Shown here: positions 1 to 8,011 of the stretch, in pieces
How positions within the stretch are numbered: position 1 is the stretch's first letter
Layout: each line of letters starts with the position of its first letter
Assembly (NCBI GenBank): GCA_025357835.1
Contig: JANYLM010000037.1
Span: 1-48,316, forward strand
DNA length: 48,316 nt
Origin: Gammaproteobacteria bacterium
Lineage (GTDB): Bacteria > Pseudomonadota > Gammaproteobacteria > Steroidobacterales > Steroidobacteraceae
Direction: 5' to 3'
Notes under the pieces: model-generated
The model's database searches: none
Told to the model about the DNA's origin: nothing
The model's input: only the letters and a program-made list of their open reading frames with translations
Made by a program: the position numbers and the translations under genes

Positions 1-138
1 GGCGAGGCGAGGGCGCACCGCTTCGAGGCAATCGATCGCGTCGCTGAGTTCGAGCGTGCGCGCGGCGGCGGTGGCGTCGTCGCCGATCTCGAGCGCGTCG
101 TCGAGCGGTTGTGCGGCCACGCCACCGCCGCGTTTGTC
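1..138 (-). pseudogene. Fragment of an ECF RNA polymerase sigma factor gene
   Basis: On the minus strand, from about 138 down to the window edge, the reading KRGGG, then LDDALEIGDDATA, then LELSDAIDCLEAVRPRLA resembles the linker and start of region 4 of large ECF sigma factors (the TIGR02999-like group). The C-terminal part would lie beyond the left edge. No sigma-like N-terminus can be read to the right, because that DNA encodes the C-terminal membrane segments of a permease on the other strand. The plus-strand frame here is open, but gives a hydrophilic Arg/Glu-rich stretch unlike a permease. I infer two unrelated genes joined somewhere in 105-145. The match rests on memory of the family, without alignment, so confidence is moderate. 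Confidence 0.45.
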
Positions 139-462
139 GTAGCCGTCGGCGGCACCTTCAACAGGCTCGCACTGGTCGCCGGCGGCGCTTTCTGTTTCGT
201 TTACATCGGTTGCGCTGCGGCGGCGTGGCAATTGCAGCGGCGCAATTTCAGTCAGACGCCGGCACCGCTCGTGCTGCCGGGAGGCCCGGTGATCCCCGTC
301 ATCGGCATTATAGGTTTCGTCTCAATCCTGACGACGCTGCAGCGTCAGGAGTGGCTGGCCATCGGCGCGGCCGTCGTCTGCATCAGTGCGCTGTACGCAA
401 TCGCGAAATATGCCGAGAAAGCCCGCCACCGATCGCGGCATATCACGGACGACCGTGAGTAA
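109..462 (+). CDS. C-terminal part of an APC-family amino acid permease
   Basis: The readable protein is the last ~115 residues of an amino acid/polyamine/organocation permease. A helix-loop-helix (GGTFNRLALVAGGAFCF, then the cytoplasmic WQLQRRN) is followed by the family's typical LPGGPVIPVIGIIGF re-entry and one more helix before a charged tail. Such permeases are normally 430-500 residues with about 12 membrane helices, so at least three quarters is missing. Position 109 is a TTG codon and not a credible start; the true N-terminus is absent. Upstream sequence in this frame is open but not permease-like (see the sigma fragment), so the gene is broken here or the contig is chimeric. Substrate cannot be assigned. 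Confidence 0.6.
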   Translation: MCGHATAAFVVAVGGTFNRLALVAGGAFCFVYIGCAAAAWQLQRRNFSQTPAPLVLPGGPVIPVIGIIGFVSILTTLQRQEWLAIGAAVVCISALYAIAKYAEKARHRSRHITDDRE

Positions 463-875
463 TGCTTCGCGGTATTCGAACGCACATCTTGAATCGCGCA
501 CGATACGCAGAATACATCAGCCTCTAGCGCGCGATAAAGGTCAGAGAAGGCGACACAACTGGACGCACGATGGGCGGAGTAACACGCAAGTGTACTTTTT
601 AGCTAGTTCAGACGTATTGGCGCACGTCATGCAGCCCGCAACACCACAGCGCGGTCGACCCCGATGCTTTTATTTAGCGCACCACGATGGCGGTGCATCC
701 AAACGGTGCGGCACCAGCACCAACCAACACGCAGAAAACATTTCGCGCAAACCCCTCCTGCACATCTCGCAGTGCGAGGAATGTGCAAGCTGTTTTGTGT
801 GCAGTAACTGAATGGTCGCCCGCATGCGCGCGGCCGTTCGCTCGGTATTCATCAATCATAATTGGGGAGTTAAGC
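463..875. other. Non-coding gap of about 410 bases
   Basis: This stretch lies between the permease stop and the start of the EF-hand protein gene. Open frames cross it on both strands (for example 386-811), but they give low-complexity Arg/His/Cys-rich translations without recognisable domains and lack convincing Shine-Dalgarno sequences. It is less GC-rich than its neighbours near 590-680. A short ACAC/GTGT hairpin followed by a T-rich run near 585-602 is too weak to call a terminator. The promoter of the downstream gene presumably lies here, but no clear -35/-10 pair was found. Confidence 0.5.
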
Positions 876-2306
876 ATGAAAGCCCAAACGCTTATCCGGA
901 CCACCGCAGTGCTTGCGGTTGGTCTCCTGAACTACGCCTACGCGGAACAACCGCCCGCCCCTTGTCACCCGAATCTGCATGCGGCGGCGGACCGCCAGAC
1001 CGTTGCCACGCGCGGCGATGTCGTCAAGCTGCCTGATGCACTGCAGGATCGACTGATGCGATTGGCGGATCGGCCTCACACAAACTTGCCGATGCAAGCA
1101 TTTGCCGAAGCGGACAACGCCAGTCAGCTCTTCCAATACTATTTGCTGGATACGGAAGGGTTCGAGCCGAACGTATTCACGCATATCTTCCCGGGCATCA
1201 ATGACGCTGCTCAACTCACGACCACGGGCGGCAATTGCGGCTTACCCACGCTCGGGTCTGTGCGCGTGGTCCTGGAGCCGAAGCCAGGGCTTCCTACCGA
1301 TCCGATGAATCCGAAGGCCTTCATCGATGTCTTTACGGATATTTCGCCCTTATTCGTCATCAACAACGAGAGTGGCTGGTACGAAGGCTGGATGATTCAT
1401 GATGTTGTGGTTCCCGATACCGCGGCGCCCCGCAAAGATGGGCATGCGCAGTTCGGCACGATTACCAAAGCAGATGCAGACGAACTCAAGGAGATGGGCG
1501 CTCACCACAACGTCGCAGCAGCACTCTTCACGACGGATGGAAAGAACGTGCACTTCCCGAGCAAGTGGGACCACTTTCCGGACCGACAAACGAACGTCGT
1601 CTCGCTCTTTGAAAGCATGGGGGCGTATAACGCAATGCAGCAGAGCGATGTGCATTCTTATTGGGAATTCAATTACCTGGGAACCAACTGGATACACCCT
1701 CTGTACGAGCTGCCGTCGACCGGCGGATTTCCCGATGACTTCGGCAAGGCTCCCGATGCGTTTAAGGATGGCGAAATCGGTAAGCTGCAATCCATCGTTC
1801 CCGGCTCCGGTCCGCGCGGCATCAACAATGATCCTCGCGTCATGGGGGACAATCCCAATCGGCCTCGCGATCCTGATAGGTTCGATGGCACCGTGGACGC
1901 ACAGCGGGAGTTTCGCCAGCGTGGAGTTCCGAGCGGGCTGGCCAATGAAATTTACCTGGACGTCTATGCCCGGCCGGTCTCATTTGAGCCAGCAGTGAAA
2001 AACCTCCAGCGCCGGTTGTTCGACGCCTATGCCGTAGAAGTGGCCCGTGTCGATACCAACCATGATGGGATAATCTCGGCACCCGAAGGCGATGCGGACA
2101 CCGCATCGGACGGCTTTCCGAGCAACTTTCGCCTGTATCTCCCGCCGTCTGCGTTCAACCGCTTTGCGGTTACGCGAGAGATCAACGACGGCTTGCTCGC
2201 GCCGCGATTCTCTCCCAGCCAGAGAGCATGGGTCCTCTCCGGATTCCGGGTTGCCGTCAATCCGTCCGTGCCCGCTTCCGCAGAACGTGATTCTGATGAT
2301 CGATAG
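876..2306 (+). CDS. Secreted protein with one EF-hand, unknown function
   Basis: I do not recognise this 476-residue protein. The ATG at 876 is preceded by GGGGAG at 864-869 and starts a typical signal peptide (MKAQ, hydrophobic core, AYA-EQ cleavage site), so it should be periplasmic or secreted. The frame stays open upstream to 687, but that extension would bury the signal peptide. A canonical 12-residue EF-hand loop (DTNHDGIISAPE, residues 393-404) has all calcium-coordinating positions. The middle is rich in Trp, His and Asp, including SKWDHFPDRQTNV and WEFNYLGTNWIHPLYE. It stands alone, closed by a strong terminator. A calcium-stabilised extracytoplasmic enzyme or binding protein is possible, but nothing shows a reaction. 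Confidence 0.85.
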   Translation: MKAQTLIRTTAVLAVGLLNYAYAEQPPAPCHPNLHAAADRQTVATRGDVVKLPDALQDRLMRLADRPHTNLPMQAFAEADNASQLFQYYLLDTEGFEPNVFTHIFPGINDAAQLTTTGGNCGLPTLGSVRVVLEPKPGLPTDPMNPKAFIDVFTDISPLFVINNESGWYEGWMIHDVVVPDTAAPRKDGHAQFGTITKADADELKEMGAHHNVAAALFTTDGKNVHFPSKWDHFPDRQTNVVSLFESMGAYNAMQQSDVHSYWEFNYLGTNWIHPLYELPSTGGFPDDFGKAPDAFKDGEIGKLQSIVPGSGPRGINNDPRVMGDNPNRPRDPDRFDGTVDAQREFRQRGVPSGLANEIYLDVYARPVSFEPAVKNLQRRLFDAYAVEVARVDTNHDGIISAPEGDADTASDGFPSNFRLYLPPSAFNRFAVTREINDGLLAPRFSPSQRAWVLSGFRVAVNPSVPASAERDSDDR

Positions 2307-2333
2307 CTAGGCACGTTGTTCTTGAAATGACCC

Positions 2334-2367
2334 GGGCCATGATCGCCAGATCATGGCCCTTTATTTT
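2334..2367 (+). terminator. Intrinsic terminator after the EF-hand protein gene
   Basis: A perfect 11-bp stem (GGGCCATGATC at 2334-2344, GATCATGGCCC at 2349-2359) closes a GCCA tetraloop and is followed directly by TTTATTTT. It lies 27 bases past the stop codon of the secreted EF-hand protein. This is the clearest Rho-independent terminator in the window and isolates that gene from the next. Confidence 0.9.
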
Positions 2368-2557
2368 GAGCATATGCGCTTTGGGGAAGGTGCAGGGAAC
2401 TGCCTCGCAGCCGCCGCGGAAACTCGCGACGCCGATATGTGGATACCGGGCGGGAAAAATAGGGCACGGAGATTGCCGCTTCGTTGGGATCGCTACGCCT
2501 ACCTGTGTATTATTGCACCCGCCGGCGGCCCTTTCACGGCTGAGCACTCACATCTCG

Positions 2558-3103
2558 ATGAATAGAATTACACCCAGAGATTTTCGCAATGCTTTCGTGG
2601 CGGTCATGAAATCCGAGCACGATAGCTTTCGCACAGCGGTCGGCTTTGAAGCAAAGTCTTATAACTATTACATGCGAGCCACCATTTTTCCCAAGATCGC
2701 CAAACATCTTGGCTTGTTGTCTTGGAAAAAGCAGTACTACACGCTCGAGGGAATGTTTTATGAAGAGCGGGGTATGGATAATTTCGGTAACCACGCCGCC
2801 TATGCGAAATGGATTTCGGTCGCACTGGAGCACCAGAACAGCGCTACCAAGGCGCACGAATCAATCAACAAACTGCAATTGTTCAACGCACCGCTGAAAG
2901 TGTTGATCACCTATGCTGCCGAAGGCACCGCAGCAGATTCACTGTTACACCAGTACGAGAAGATTATAAGCGCCTCGGATGTGTTCAACGATTTCGCTAC
3001 GCTGCGGCAACAACTCGTGATCCTAGGCACGCCGAAAACGGTTAGAGAATGGCGTTTTTACGCCTACGAAAGTGATGGCTTCGTATTGATGTTGCCGACG
3101 TGA
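2558..3103 (+). CDS. Hypothetical protein of 181 residues
   Basis: The product is not recognised. The frame is open from 2327, but the terminator hairpin lies inside that extension and its translation looks non-coding, so I place the start at the ATG at 2558 (MNRITPRDF). No good Shine-Dalgarno precedes it, so the start is uncertain. The protein is soluble and probably mostly alpha-helical, with no signal peptide or membrane segment. It is rich in Tyr, Phe and Lys in its first half (SYNYYMRATIFPKI, WKKQYYTLEGMFY). Codon use is less GC-biased than in neighbouring genes, which may indicate later acquisition. It is transcribed towards the araC-type gene and has no obvious operon partner. Confidence 0.65.
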   Translation: MNRITPRDFRNAFVAVMKSEHDSFRTAVGFEAKSYNYYMRATIFPKIAKHLGLLSWKKQYYTLEGMFYEERGMDNFGNHAAYAKWISVALEHQNSATKAHESINKLQLFNAPLKVLITYAAEGTAADSLLHQYEKIISASDVFNDFATLRQQLVILGTPKTVREWRFYAYESDGFVLMLPT

Positions 3104-3160
3104 TGTCGGGCACACACGCCGCCAAATGGATGTCAACCTCGGGTACCAGAGTCGGCGCTG

Positions 3161-3925
3161 TCAGGACTGATAGTGGCTCGGCGGGATCCCAAGCCGACGT
3201 TTGAACATGGTGGCAAAAGCCGCTGGGCTGTCGTAGCCCAGATCGAGGGCGATTGAGGTAACGGCCTCGCCCGCCGCAAGCCGCGGTAGCGCGATCAACA
3301 GGCAGGCTTGCTGGCGCCACTCGGCGAAACTCATTCCCGTCTCACGCCGAAAAGCGCGGGTAAAACTGCGGCGGCCGACACCCAGCTCGGCGCTCCAAGC
3401 CGTGATGGTGTCGTGCGGGCTCGGGCGCTCCAGAAATGCATGGCATTTATGCGCCAGCGCCGTCGCGATCGGGAATGGCACCGCGATGGGAATCACCGGC
3501 GCACGCTGCAGCTCCGCCAGCAGCAGATCGATGACCATTCGGTCGCGGCCAGCGAGATCGTACTCCATGGGCATCTCTGCGGCGGCCACCAACAAGCTGC
3601 GCAACAATGTACTTACGCCGAAGACGCGGCAGACCCCACCCAGCGAGACACAGACATCGGTTTCGATCAGCACGCTTCGTATACTGACCGCGCCCACCAT
3701 GCGCACCGAGTGCGGTGTGCCGCCGGGTATCCACACCGCCCTTTCGGGCGGCGCCACCCAAGCCCCTTCGGGAGTGCTGACGGCGATGACGCCGCGTGCT
3801 GCATAGAGTAACTGGCCCCTACGGTGCTGGTGACGATCGAGCTCGTATGAGGCCGGATAGTCGTTACTGATGGCAAGCACCGGCCTTGGGATATCCTCTA
3901 GTTCATTCGATATAATGCGCTGCAA
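3161..3925 (-). CDS. AraC-family transcriptional regulator
   Basis: The 254-residue protein has the usual two-part architecture. An N-terminal cupin-like ligand-binding half (ELDRHQHRRGQLLYAARG, then WIPGGTPHSV) occupies about residues 25-110. A C-terminal AraC DNA-binding domain occupies roughly 160-254, with two helix-turn-helix units, the second carrying the signature SIALDLGYDSPAAFATMFKRRLG. The layout resembles the NimR group, which controls adjacent MFS exporters. It is divergent from fsr with a short shared upstream region, so control of fsr and of itself is the natural inference. No ligand can be named. The start follows family length. Confidence 0.9.
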   Translation of the reverse strand: MQRIISNELEDIPRPVLAISNDYPASYELDRHQHRRGQLLYAARGVIAVSTPEGAWVAPPERAVWIPGGTPHSVRMVGAVSIRSVLIETDVCVSLGGVCRVFGVSTLLRSLLVAAAEMPMEYDLAGRDRMVIDLLLAELQRAPVIPIAVPFPIATALAHKCHAFLERPSPHDTITAWSAELGVGRRSFTRAFRRETGMSFAEWRQQACLLIALPRLAAGEAVTSIALDLGYDSPAAFATMFKRRLGIPPSHYQS

Positions 3926-4020
3926 TAAAGGCCCACCCTCAAAGGTTATCGACCCATCTGGTAAAGCGGGCCGCCGCCAAGGGCCGTATGGTAGCGCCCT
4001 TTGAGTCAGCAGGAATACAC

Positions 4021-5262
4021 ATGGAAGAGCGAGTCATGAGCCAAAGCAGCGGCAAGGCCGTGGGGCAAGCCGACCAGACGGTGTTTGCCGTGATACTTGC
4101 AATCAGCTTCTGCCACTTACTGAACGACATGATGCAGTCGCTGCTGCCGGCGATATATCCGGACCTCAAGACGAATTTCGGCCTGAGCTTCGGCCAGATT
4201 GGAATCGTCAGCTTGGTGTACCAACTGACCGCTTCCATTCTCCAACCCCTCGTTGGGTTGTACGCCGATCGGCGTCCGACACCTCTGGCACTGCCGGGCG
4301 GCACGGTGTTTTCACTCGCGGGTCTCGTGGTGCTGTCGATCGCGCATAGCTATGCAGTGCTTCTGATCGGCGCCGGCCTACTCGGTGTGGGCTCATCCGT
4401 GTTCCACCCGGAGTCCTCACGCGTCGCCCGAATGGCGGCCGGCGGTCGGCACGGCCTGGCGCAGTCCCTGTTTCAGGTGGGCGGCAATTCCGGACAGGCG
4501 CTCGGTCCGCTGGCGGCGGCGCTAGTGGTGGTGCGATGGGGGCAATCGAGCCTGGTTTTCTTTGCACTCCTGGCGCTGATATCCGGCGCGATTCTGTGGA
4601 ATGTGGGAACTTGGTATAAACACCACGGATTGGCGCGACTGTCCGACGGTGCTGCTCACGAGGCATTGCGCGCGCAACTGCCATCCGGCAGCGTGAAACG
4701 CGGCATGGCCTTGCTGCTGGCGCTGGTGTTCTCGAAGTATGTCTATCTGGCGAGTCTGACCAGTTATTTCACGTTTTACCTGATTCACCGTTTCGGCGTG
4801 TCGGTGCAAAGTGCGCAGCTGGAGCTCTTTGCCTTCCTGGCTGCGGCGGCCGTCGGCACCATACTCGGTGGACCCCTGGGCGATCGCATCGGACGTAAGC
4901 GCGTGATCTGGTTTTCAATCCTCGGCACCCTGCCGTTCACGCTGGCATTACCGTACGCAAACCTATTCTGGACCGGCCCCTTGGTGGTGCTCATCGGCCT
5001 CATTCTGGCCTCGGCTTTTCCTGCCATGGTGGTGTTCGCGCAGGAGCTGGTGCCAGGCAAGGTCGGCATGATCTCTGGGTTGTTCTTCGGACTGGCGTTC
5101 GGCTTAGGCGGCCTCGGCGCGGCCGGCCTCGGCGCGCTGGCTGATGTTATCGGCCTAGAGAGGGTCTATGGCCTGTGTTCGTTTTTGCCGCTGATTGGTC
5201 TGCTGGCGGCCCTGCTGCCCGATGTTGAACGGCGTGCGGCCAAAAGCCTGGGCCACCCCTAG
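4021..5262 (+). CDS. fsr: Fosmidomycin resistance MFS exporter Fsr
   Basis: This inner-membrane major facilitator closely follows E. coli Fsr along its whole length, including LLNDMMQSLLPAIYP near the N-terminus, GVGSSVFHPESSRVARMA, GGRHGLAQSLFQVGGN, and the C-terminal QELVPGKVGMISGLFFG. The expected product is 413 residues against about 406 in E. coli, with 12 predicted helices. Of three in-frame ATGs (3988, 4021, 4036) I prefer 4021, which has AGGAA about 8 bases upstream; 3988 lacks a ribosome site. An inverted repeat AAGGGC/GCCCTT at 3979-4001 sits just upstream of that start and could be an operator for the divergent AraC regulator. The family exports fosmidomycin; the natural substrate is unknown. 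Confidence 0.93.
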   Translation: MEERVMSQSSGKAVGQADQTVFAVILAISFCHLLNDMMQSLLPAIYPDLKTNFGLSFGQIGIVSLVYQLTASILQPLVGLYADRRPTPLALPGGTVFSLAGLVVLSIAHSYAVLLIGAGLLGVGSSVFHPESSRVARMAAGGRHGLAQSLFQVGGNSGQALGPLAAALVVVRWGQSSLVFFALLALISGAILWNVGTWYKHHGLARLSDGAAHEALRAQLPSGSVKRGMALLLALVFSKYVYLASLTSYFTFYLIHRFGVSVQSAQLELFAFLAAAAVGTILGGPLGDRIGRKRVIWFSILGTLPFTLALPYANLFWTGPLVVLIGLILASAFPAMVVFAQELVPGKVGMISGLFFGLAFGLGGLGAAGLGALADVIGLERVYGLCSFLPLIGLLAALLPDVERRAAKSLGHP

Positions 5263-5291
5263 CACGGACCGCTCTGTTAGGTTTACGACAC

Positions 5292-6467
5292 GTGAATACG
5301 GACAGGCTCCAAGTTAAGTTGCGAAACAGTCAAACGGGTGGCTTGTCGTGCCCGCACCGCCCGCCTTGCCCGGGCTGCCCGCGCTTCGGCCTGCAGGGCA
5401 TCGCCCTCACAGCTCGCGGCGCACTGGAGGGCCTCGAGTACGCTCACGGCTTACCCGAGGTCTCGGTGATTTCAGGACAAACCGCCGGGTTCCGGCTCCG
5501 TGCACGACTCGCCATCCGAGGCCGACTGAGCACCCCTAAACTGGGGTTGTTTGAATTGGGTACCCACCGAGTCGTTCATATCCCCAACTGCAGCATTCAG
5601 CACCCCTTGATCAACCGCGTCGCCGCCGTGGTGCGGCGCGCCATGGTCGACTCTCGAATCACCAGTTACTCGGACGCCGCCCACTTGGGTCTCGCGCGCT
5701 ACTTGCAAGTGGTGGTGGAACGCAGCTCGCAAACCGCGCAGGTGGTGATCGTCGCCAACAGCGCCACCCCCGCGCCCTTGGCCGCGTGCTTGGATTTGAT
5801 TCGTGAGCGGCTTGGGCCAGCCCTGCACAGTCTGTGGTTCAACGCCAACTGTGAGCACTCGAACACCATCCTCGGTCCCGACTTCCAAAACTGGTTCGGA
5901 CCGGCCAGCGTGGTCGAACATTTCGGTGGCGCGGCGGTGCACTACCCGCCGGGAGCATTCGGACAAAGCAATCTCGACATCGCACAGCAAATCATAGAGC
6001 ATGTGCGCGCCGAAATACCGCAGGGCGCACGAGTCACCGAGTTCTACGCGGGGGTCGGCGCCATTGGCTTGTCGGTGCTGGATCGAGCCGGCGAAATACG
6101 AATGAACGAAGTCGGTTGCCACTCCTTGCACGGGCTCGACCTCGGGATGGCGCAACTTGATTCGGCACATCGGGCCAAGATTTCAGTGGTCCCCGGTCCG
6201 GCGGGCGCTGCGCACCTGGCCGCTGCCGGCGCGCAGGTGGTAATCGCCGATCCACCGCGCAAGGGCCTCGACCCTGAGCTGACCGCGTACCTAAGCCAGC
6301 ACCCCCCCGAGCGCTTCGTGTATGTGAGCTGCGGGCTAGGGTCCTTCCTCAACGACGCCGCGCAACTGACCTCCCGCGGCAAGCTGCGCTTGGCCGCGGT
6401 CACCGCCTTCAATCTTATGCCATTCACCGAGCACGTCGAAACCGTCGCTCGCTTCGAGCGCGCCTGA
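5292..6467 (+). CDS. RNA 5-methyluridine methyltransferase (TrmA/RlmC/RlmD family)
   Basis: A 391-residue SAM-dependent enzyme that should methylate C5 of a uridine in tRNA or rRNA. An Fe-S cluster motif near residue 20 (CPHRPPCPGC) is completed by a fourth Cys in HIPNCSIQHPLIN near residue 100. The Rossmann SAM site is EFYAGVGAIGLSVLD (around 250), followed by the family motif ADPPRKGLDPEL. The catalytic Cys lies in YVSCGLGSF, replacing the more usual SCNP-x-T form, and the C-terminal general base is in PFTEHVETVARFE. No N-terminal TRAM domain is present. The GTG at 5292 is the first credible start, but its ribosome site is weak. The divergent SCGLG motif leaves the target site (tRNA U54, or 23S U747/U1939) undetermined. 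Confidence 0.88.
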   Translation: MNTDRLQVKLRNSQTGGLSCPHRPPCPGCPRFGLQGIALTARGALEGLEYAHGLPEVSVISGQTAGFRLRARLAIRGRLSTPKLGLFELGTHRVVHIPNCSIQHPLINRVAAVVRRAMVDSRITSYSDAAHLGLARYLQVVVERSSQTAQVVIVANSATPAPLAACLDLIRERLGPALHSLWFNANCEHSNTILGPDFQNWFGPASVVEHFGGAAVHYPPGAFGQSNLDIAQQIIEHVRAEIPQGARVTEFYAGVGAIGLSVLDRAGEIRMNEVGCHSLHGLDLGMAQLDSAHRAKISVVPGPAGAAHLAAAGAQVVIADPPRKGLDPELTAYLSQHPPERFVYVSCGLGSFLNDAAQLTSRGKLRLAAVTAFNLMPFTEHVETVARFERA

Positions 6468-6675
6468 CGCACGCCAGCCAAGTTCCTGCACTCCCGCCTG
6501 TCTCCCGATCGATAAGCCGCATGGTAAGGCCGCGGTACGGGTATCGGCACCTTGCTCACTCGCAGGCCGCTGGTTCATCTCGGGCACCAGCTGTTCGGCG
6601 GCCGGAGTATGATGTCCGTAACAAAGTTTCTCAGAGCGAAACGATTCAACCTATCCGGCGAATGGAGAAATGGTC

Positions 6676-7758
6676 ATGTTTCTCAAAAACTGTTGGTACG
6701 TTGCGGCATTGGATCAAGAGCTGATCGACGGCAAACTCTTGGGCCGGACTTTGCTCGGAGAGCATGTGCTCCTCTACCGGGGCGAGAGCGGCCAAGTCAT
6801 TGCGCTCAATGATCGGTGCCCGCATCGCGGCGCGCTGCTCTCCAAAGGCCGGCTTGAGGGCGACAGCGTGCGCTGCATGTACCACGGCATCAAGTACGAC
6901 GGCAGCGGCAAGTGCGTGCAGATTCCTGGGCAGGAAATGATCCCGCCGAAGCTCAAGGTACGCGCCTACCCCGTCGTAGAACGCGGTCACTTTATTTGGG
7001 TGTGGATGGGGGATGCCGCCGCGGCGGACCCGGCGCTGATCGTCGACCTTCCCTACCTCAGCGAACCGAATTGGAAGGGTATCCCAGCTTATCTGCACTA
7101 CAGGGCGAATTATCTACTGATTGTGGACAACCTGAGCGATTTCTCGCACTTGGCGTTCGTGCATACCAAGACCCTCGGCGGATCGGAAGAATACGCCTAC
7201 GTGACGAAACCGACCGTCGTCGAGCGGCTGGAGCGCGGCTTCCGTGTGGAGCGCTGGCATGTCAATAGCGATCCGCCGCCCTTTCACAAGAAGGTGATTC
7301 GCGACAAGGACTCGAAGCTGGACCGCCGCAATATAGCCACCATGTACGTGCCCGGCATCTTCTACATGGAAACACTGTTCGCGGCGGCGGGCCAGGGCGC
7401 ACAGACGGGCAACCTCGCGGGGGCTAAGGAGTACCGGAACTGTCAGTTCATGACGCCGGAAACCGAAGGGACGACTCACTTTTTCTGGTCCTATCTAAAC
7501 AACTTCGAGGGCGAGGACTCGATTATGTCTCGGTCGCTTCTCAATAGCCTCATCGAGGGGTTCATGGAGGACAAGGAGATTATCGAGCGGCAGCAGCAAA
7601 CGCTGGTTGAGGACCCGAGCTTCCAGCCGCTCGCCATCCTGGCGGACGCGCCGCTTGCGCATTTTCGGCGTGTACTCGACAAGCTGATCGCTGCGGAGCA
7701 AGCCGGCGCGCCGGGTCAATCCAGCCAGCCGCGGGCAACGGCGACCGTTGCCGGTTAG
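6676..7758 (+). CDS. Rieske non-heme iron oxygenase, vanillate O-demethylase-like
   Basis: A 360-residue oxygenase component of the VanA/phthalate-dioxygenase class. The Rieske [2Fe-2S] ligands are C48, H50 (CPHRG) and C67, H70 (CMYHG). The mononuclear iron site is in DNLSDFSHLAFVH, with H158 and H163 as ligands and D155 as the bridging Asp. Such enzymes demethylate or hydroxylate aromatic substrates with electrons from a separate flavin/ferredoxin reductase. No reductase gene lies nearby, so the partner must be encoded elsewhere. The ATG at 6676 (MFLKNCWYVAAL) is preferred over 6670 because GGAG lies at the right distance and family members begin this way. Substrate is not predictable; methoxylated aromatics are plausible given the hpa cluster. 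Confidence 0.92.
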   Translation: MFLKNCWYVAALDQELIDGKLLGRTLLGEHVLLYRGESGQVIALNDRCPHRGALLSKGRLEGDSVRCMYHGIKYDGSGKCVQIPGQEMIPPKLKVRAYPVVERGHFIWVWMGDAAAADPALIVDLPYLSEPNWKGIPAYLHYRANYLLIVDNLSDFSHLAFVHTKTLGGSEEYAYVTKPTVVERLERGFRVERWHVNSDPPPFHKKVIRDKDSKLDRRNIATMYVPGIFYMETLFAAAGQGAQTGNLAGAKEYRNCQFMTPETEGTTHFFWSYLNNFEGEDSIMSRSLLNSLIEGFMEDKEIIERQQQTLVEDPSFQPLAILADAPLAHFRRVLDKLIAAEQAGAPGQSSQPRATATVAG

Positions 7759-7761
7759 CCT

Positions 7762-7786
7762 GCACATGGCGCGGTGTGCCATGTGC
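7762..7786 (+). terminator. Perfect hairpin after the Rieske oxygenase gene
   Basis: GCACATGGC (7762-7770) pairs perfectly with GCCATGTGC (7778-7786) around a 7-base loop, starting 3 bases after the oxygenase stop codon. There is no T-run behind it, so it may protect the transcript 3' end or be part of a non-canonical terminator. The remaining stretch to 8011 shows nothing else. Confidence 0.45.
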
Positions 7787-8011
7787 TCGCTCACCGCCCG
7801 GGATGGCTGCCGCGTGATCGCATGCGGCGAACGGTTGCGTCGAATAGAAGCCGGGCCACTCGGACCGCGCCGGCCAAATTGGTGACCACGTCCAGCGGCG
7901 GACGTTAACCGCCTCGACGGCGCCGCACTGGGCCGCCCGCTAAATTACGGAACCGTGCGGTATTATATCGACAGTTCCGAATACGCCGACAATCATCCGC
8001 AAAGGCAAAAC

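Noticed and set aside
386..811. Plus-strand open frame of 141 codons overlapping the permease end
   Set aside because: Low-complexity Arg/His/Ser-rich translation, no ribosome site, overlaps a better gene; it is a chance frame in GC-rich DNA.
687..875. N-terminal extension of the EF-hand protein frame
   Set aside because: It would place 63 residues before a clear signal peptide; the ATG at 876 has a good GGGGAG.
2327..2557. N-terminal extension of the 181-residue hypothetical gene
   Set aside because: It runs through the terminator hairpin and lacks coding character.
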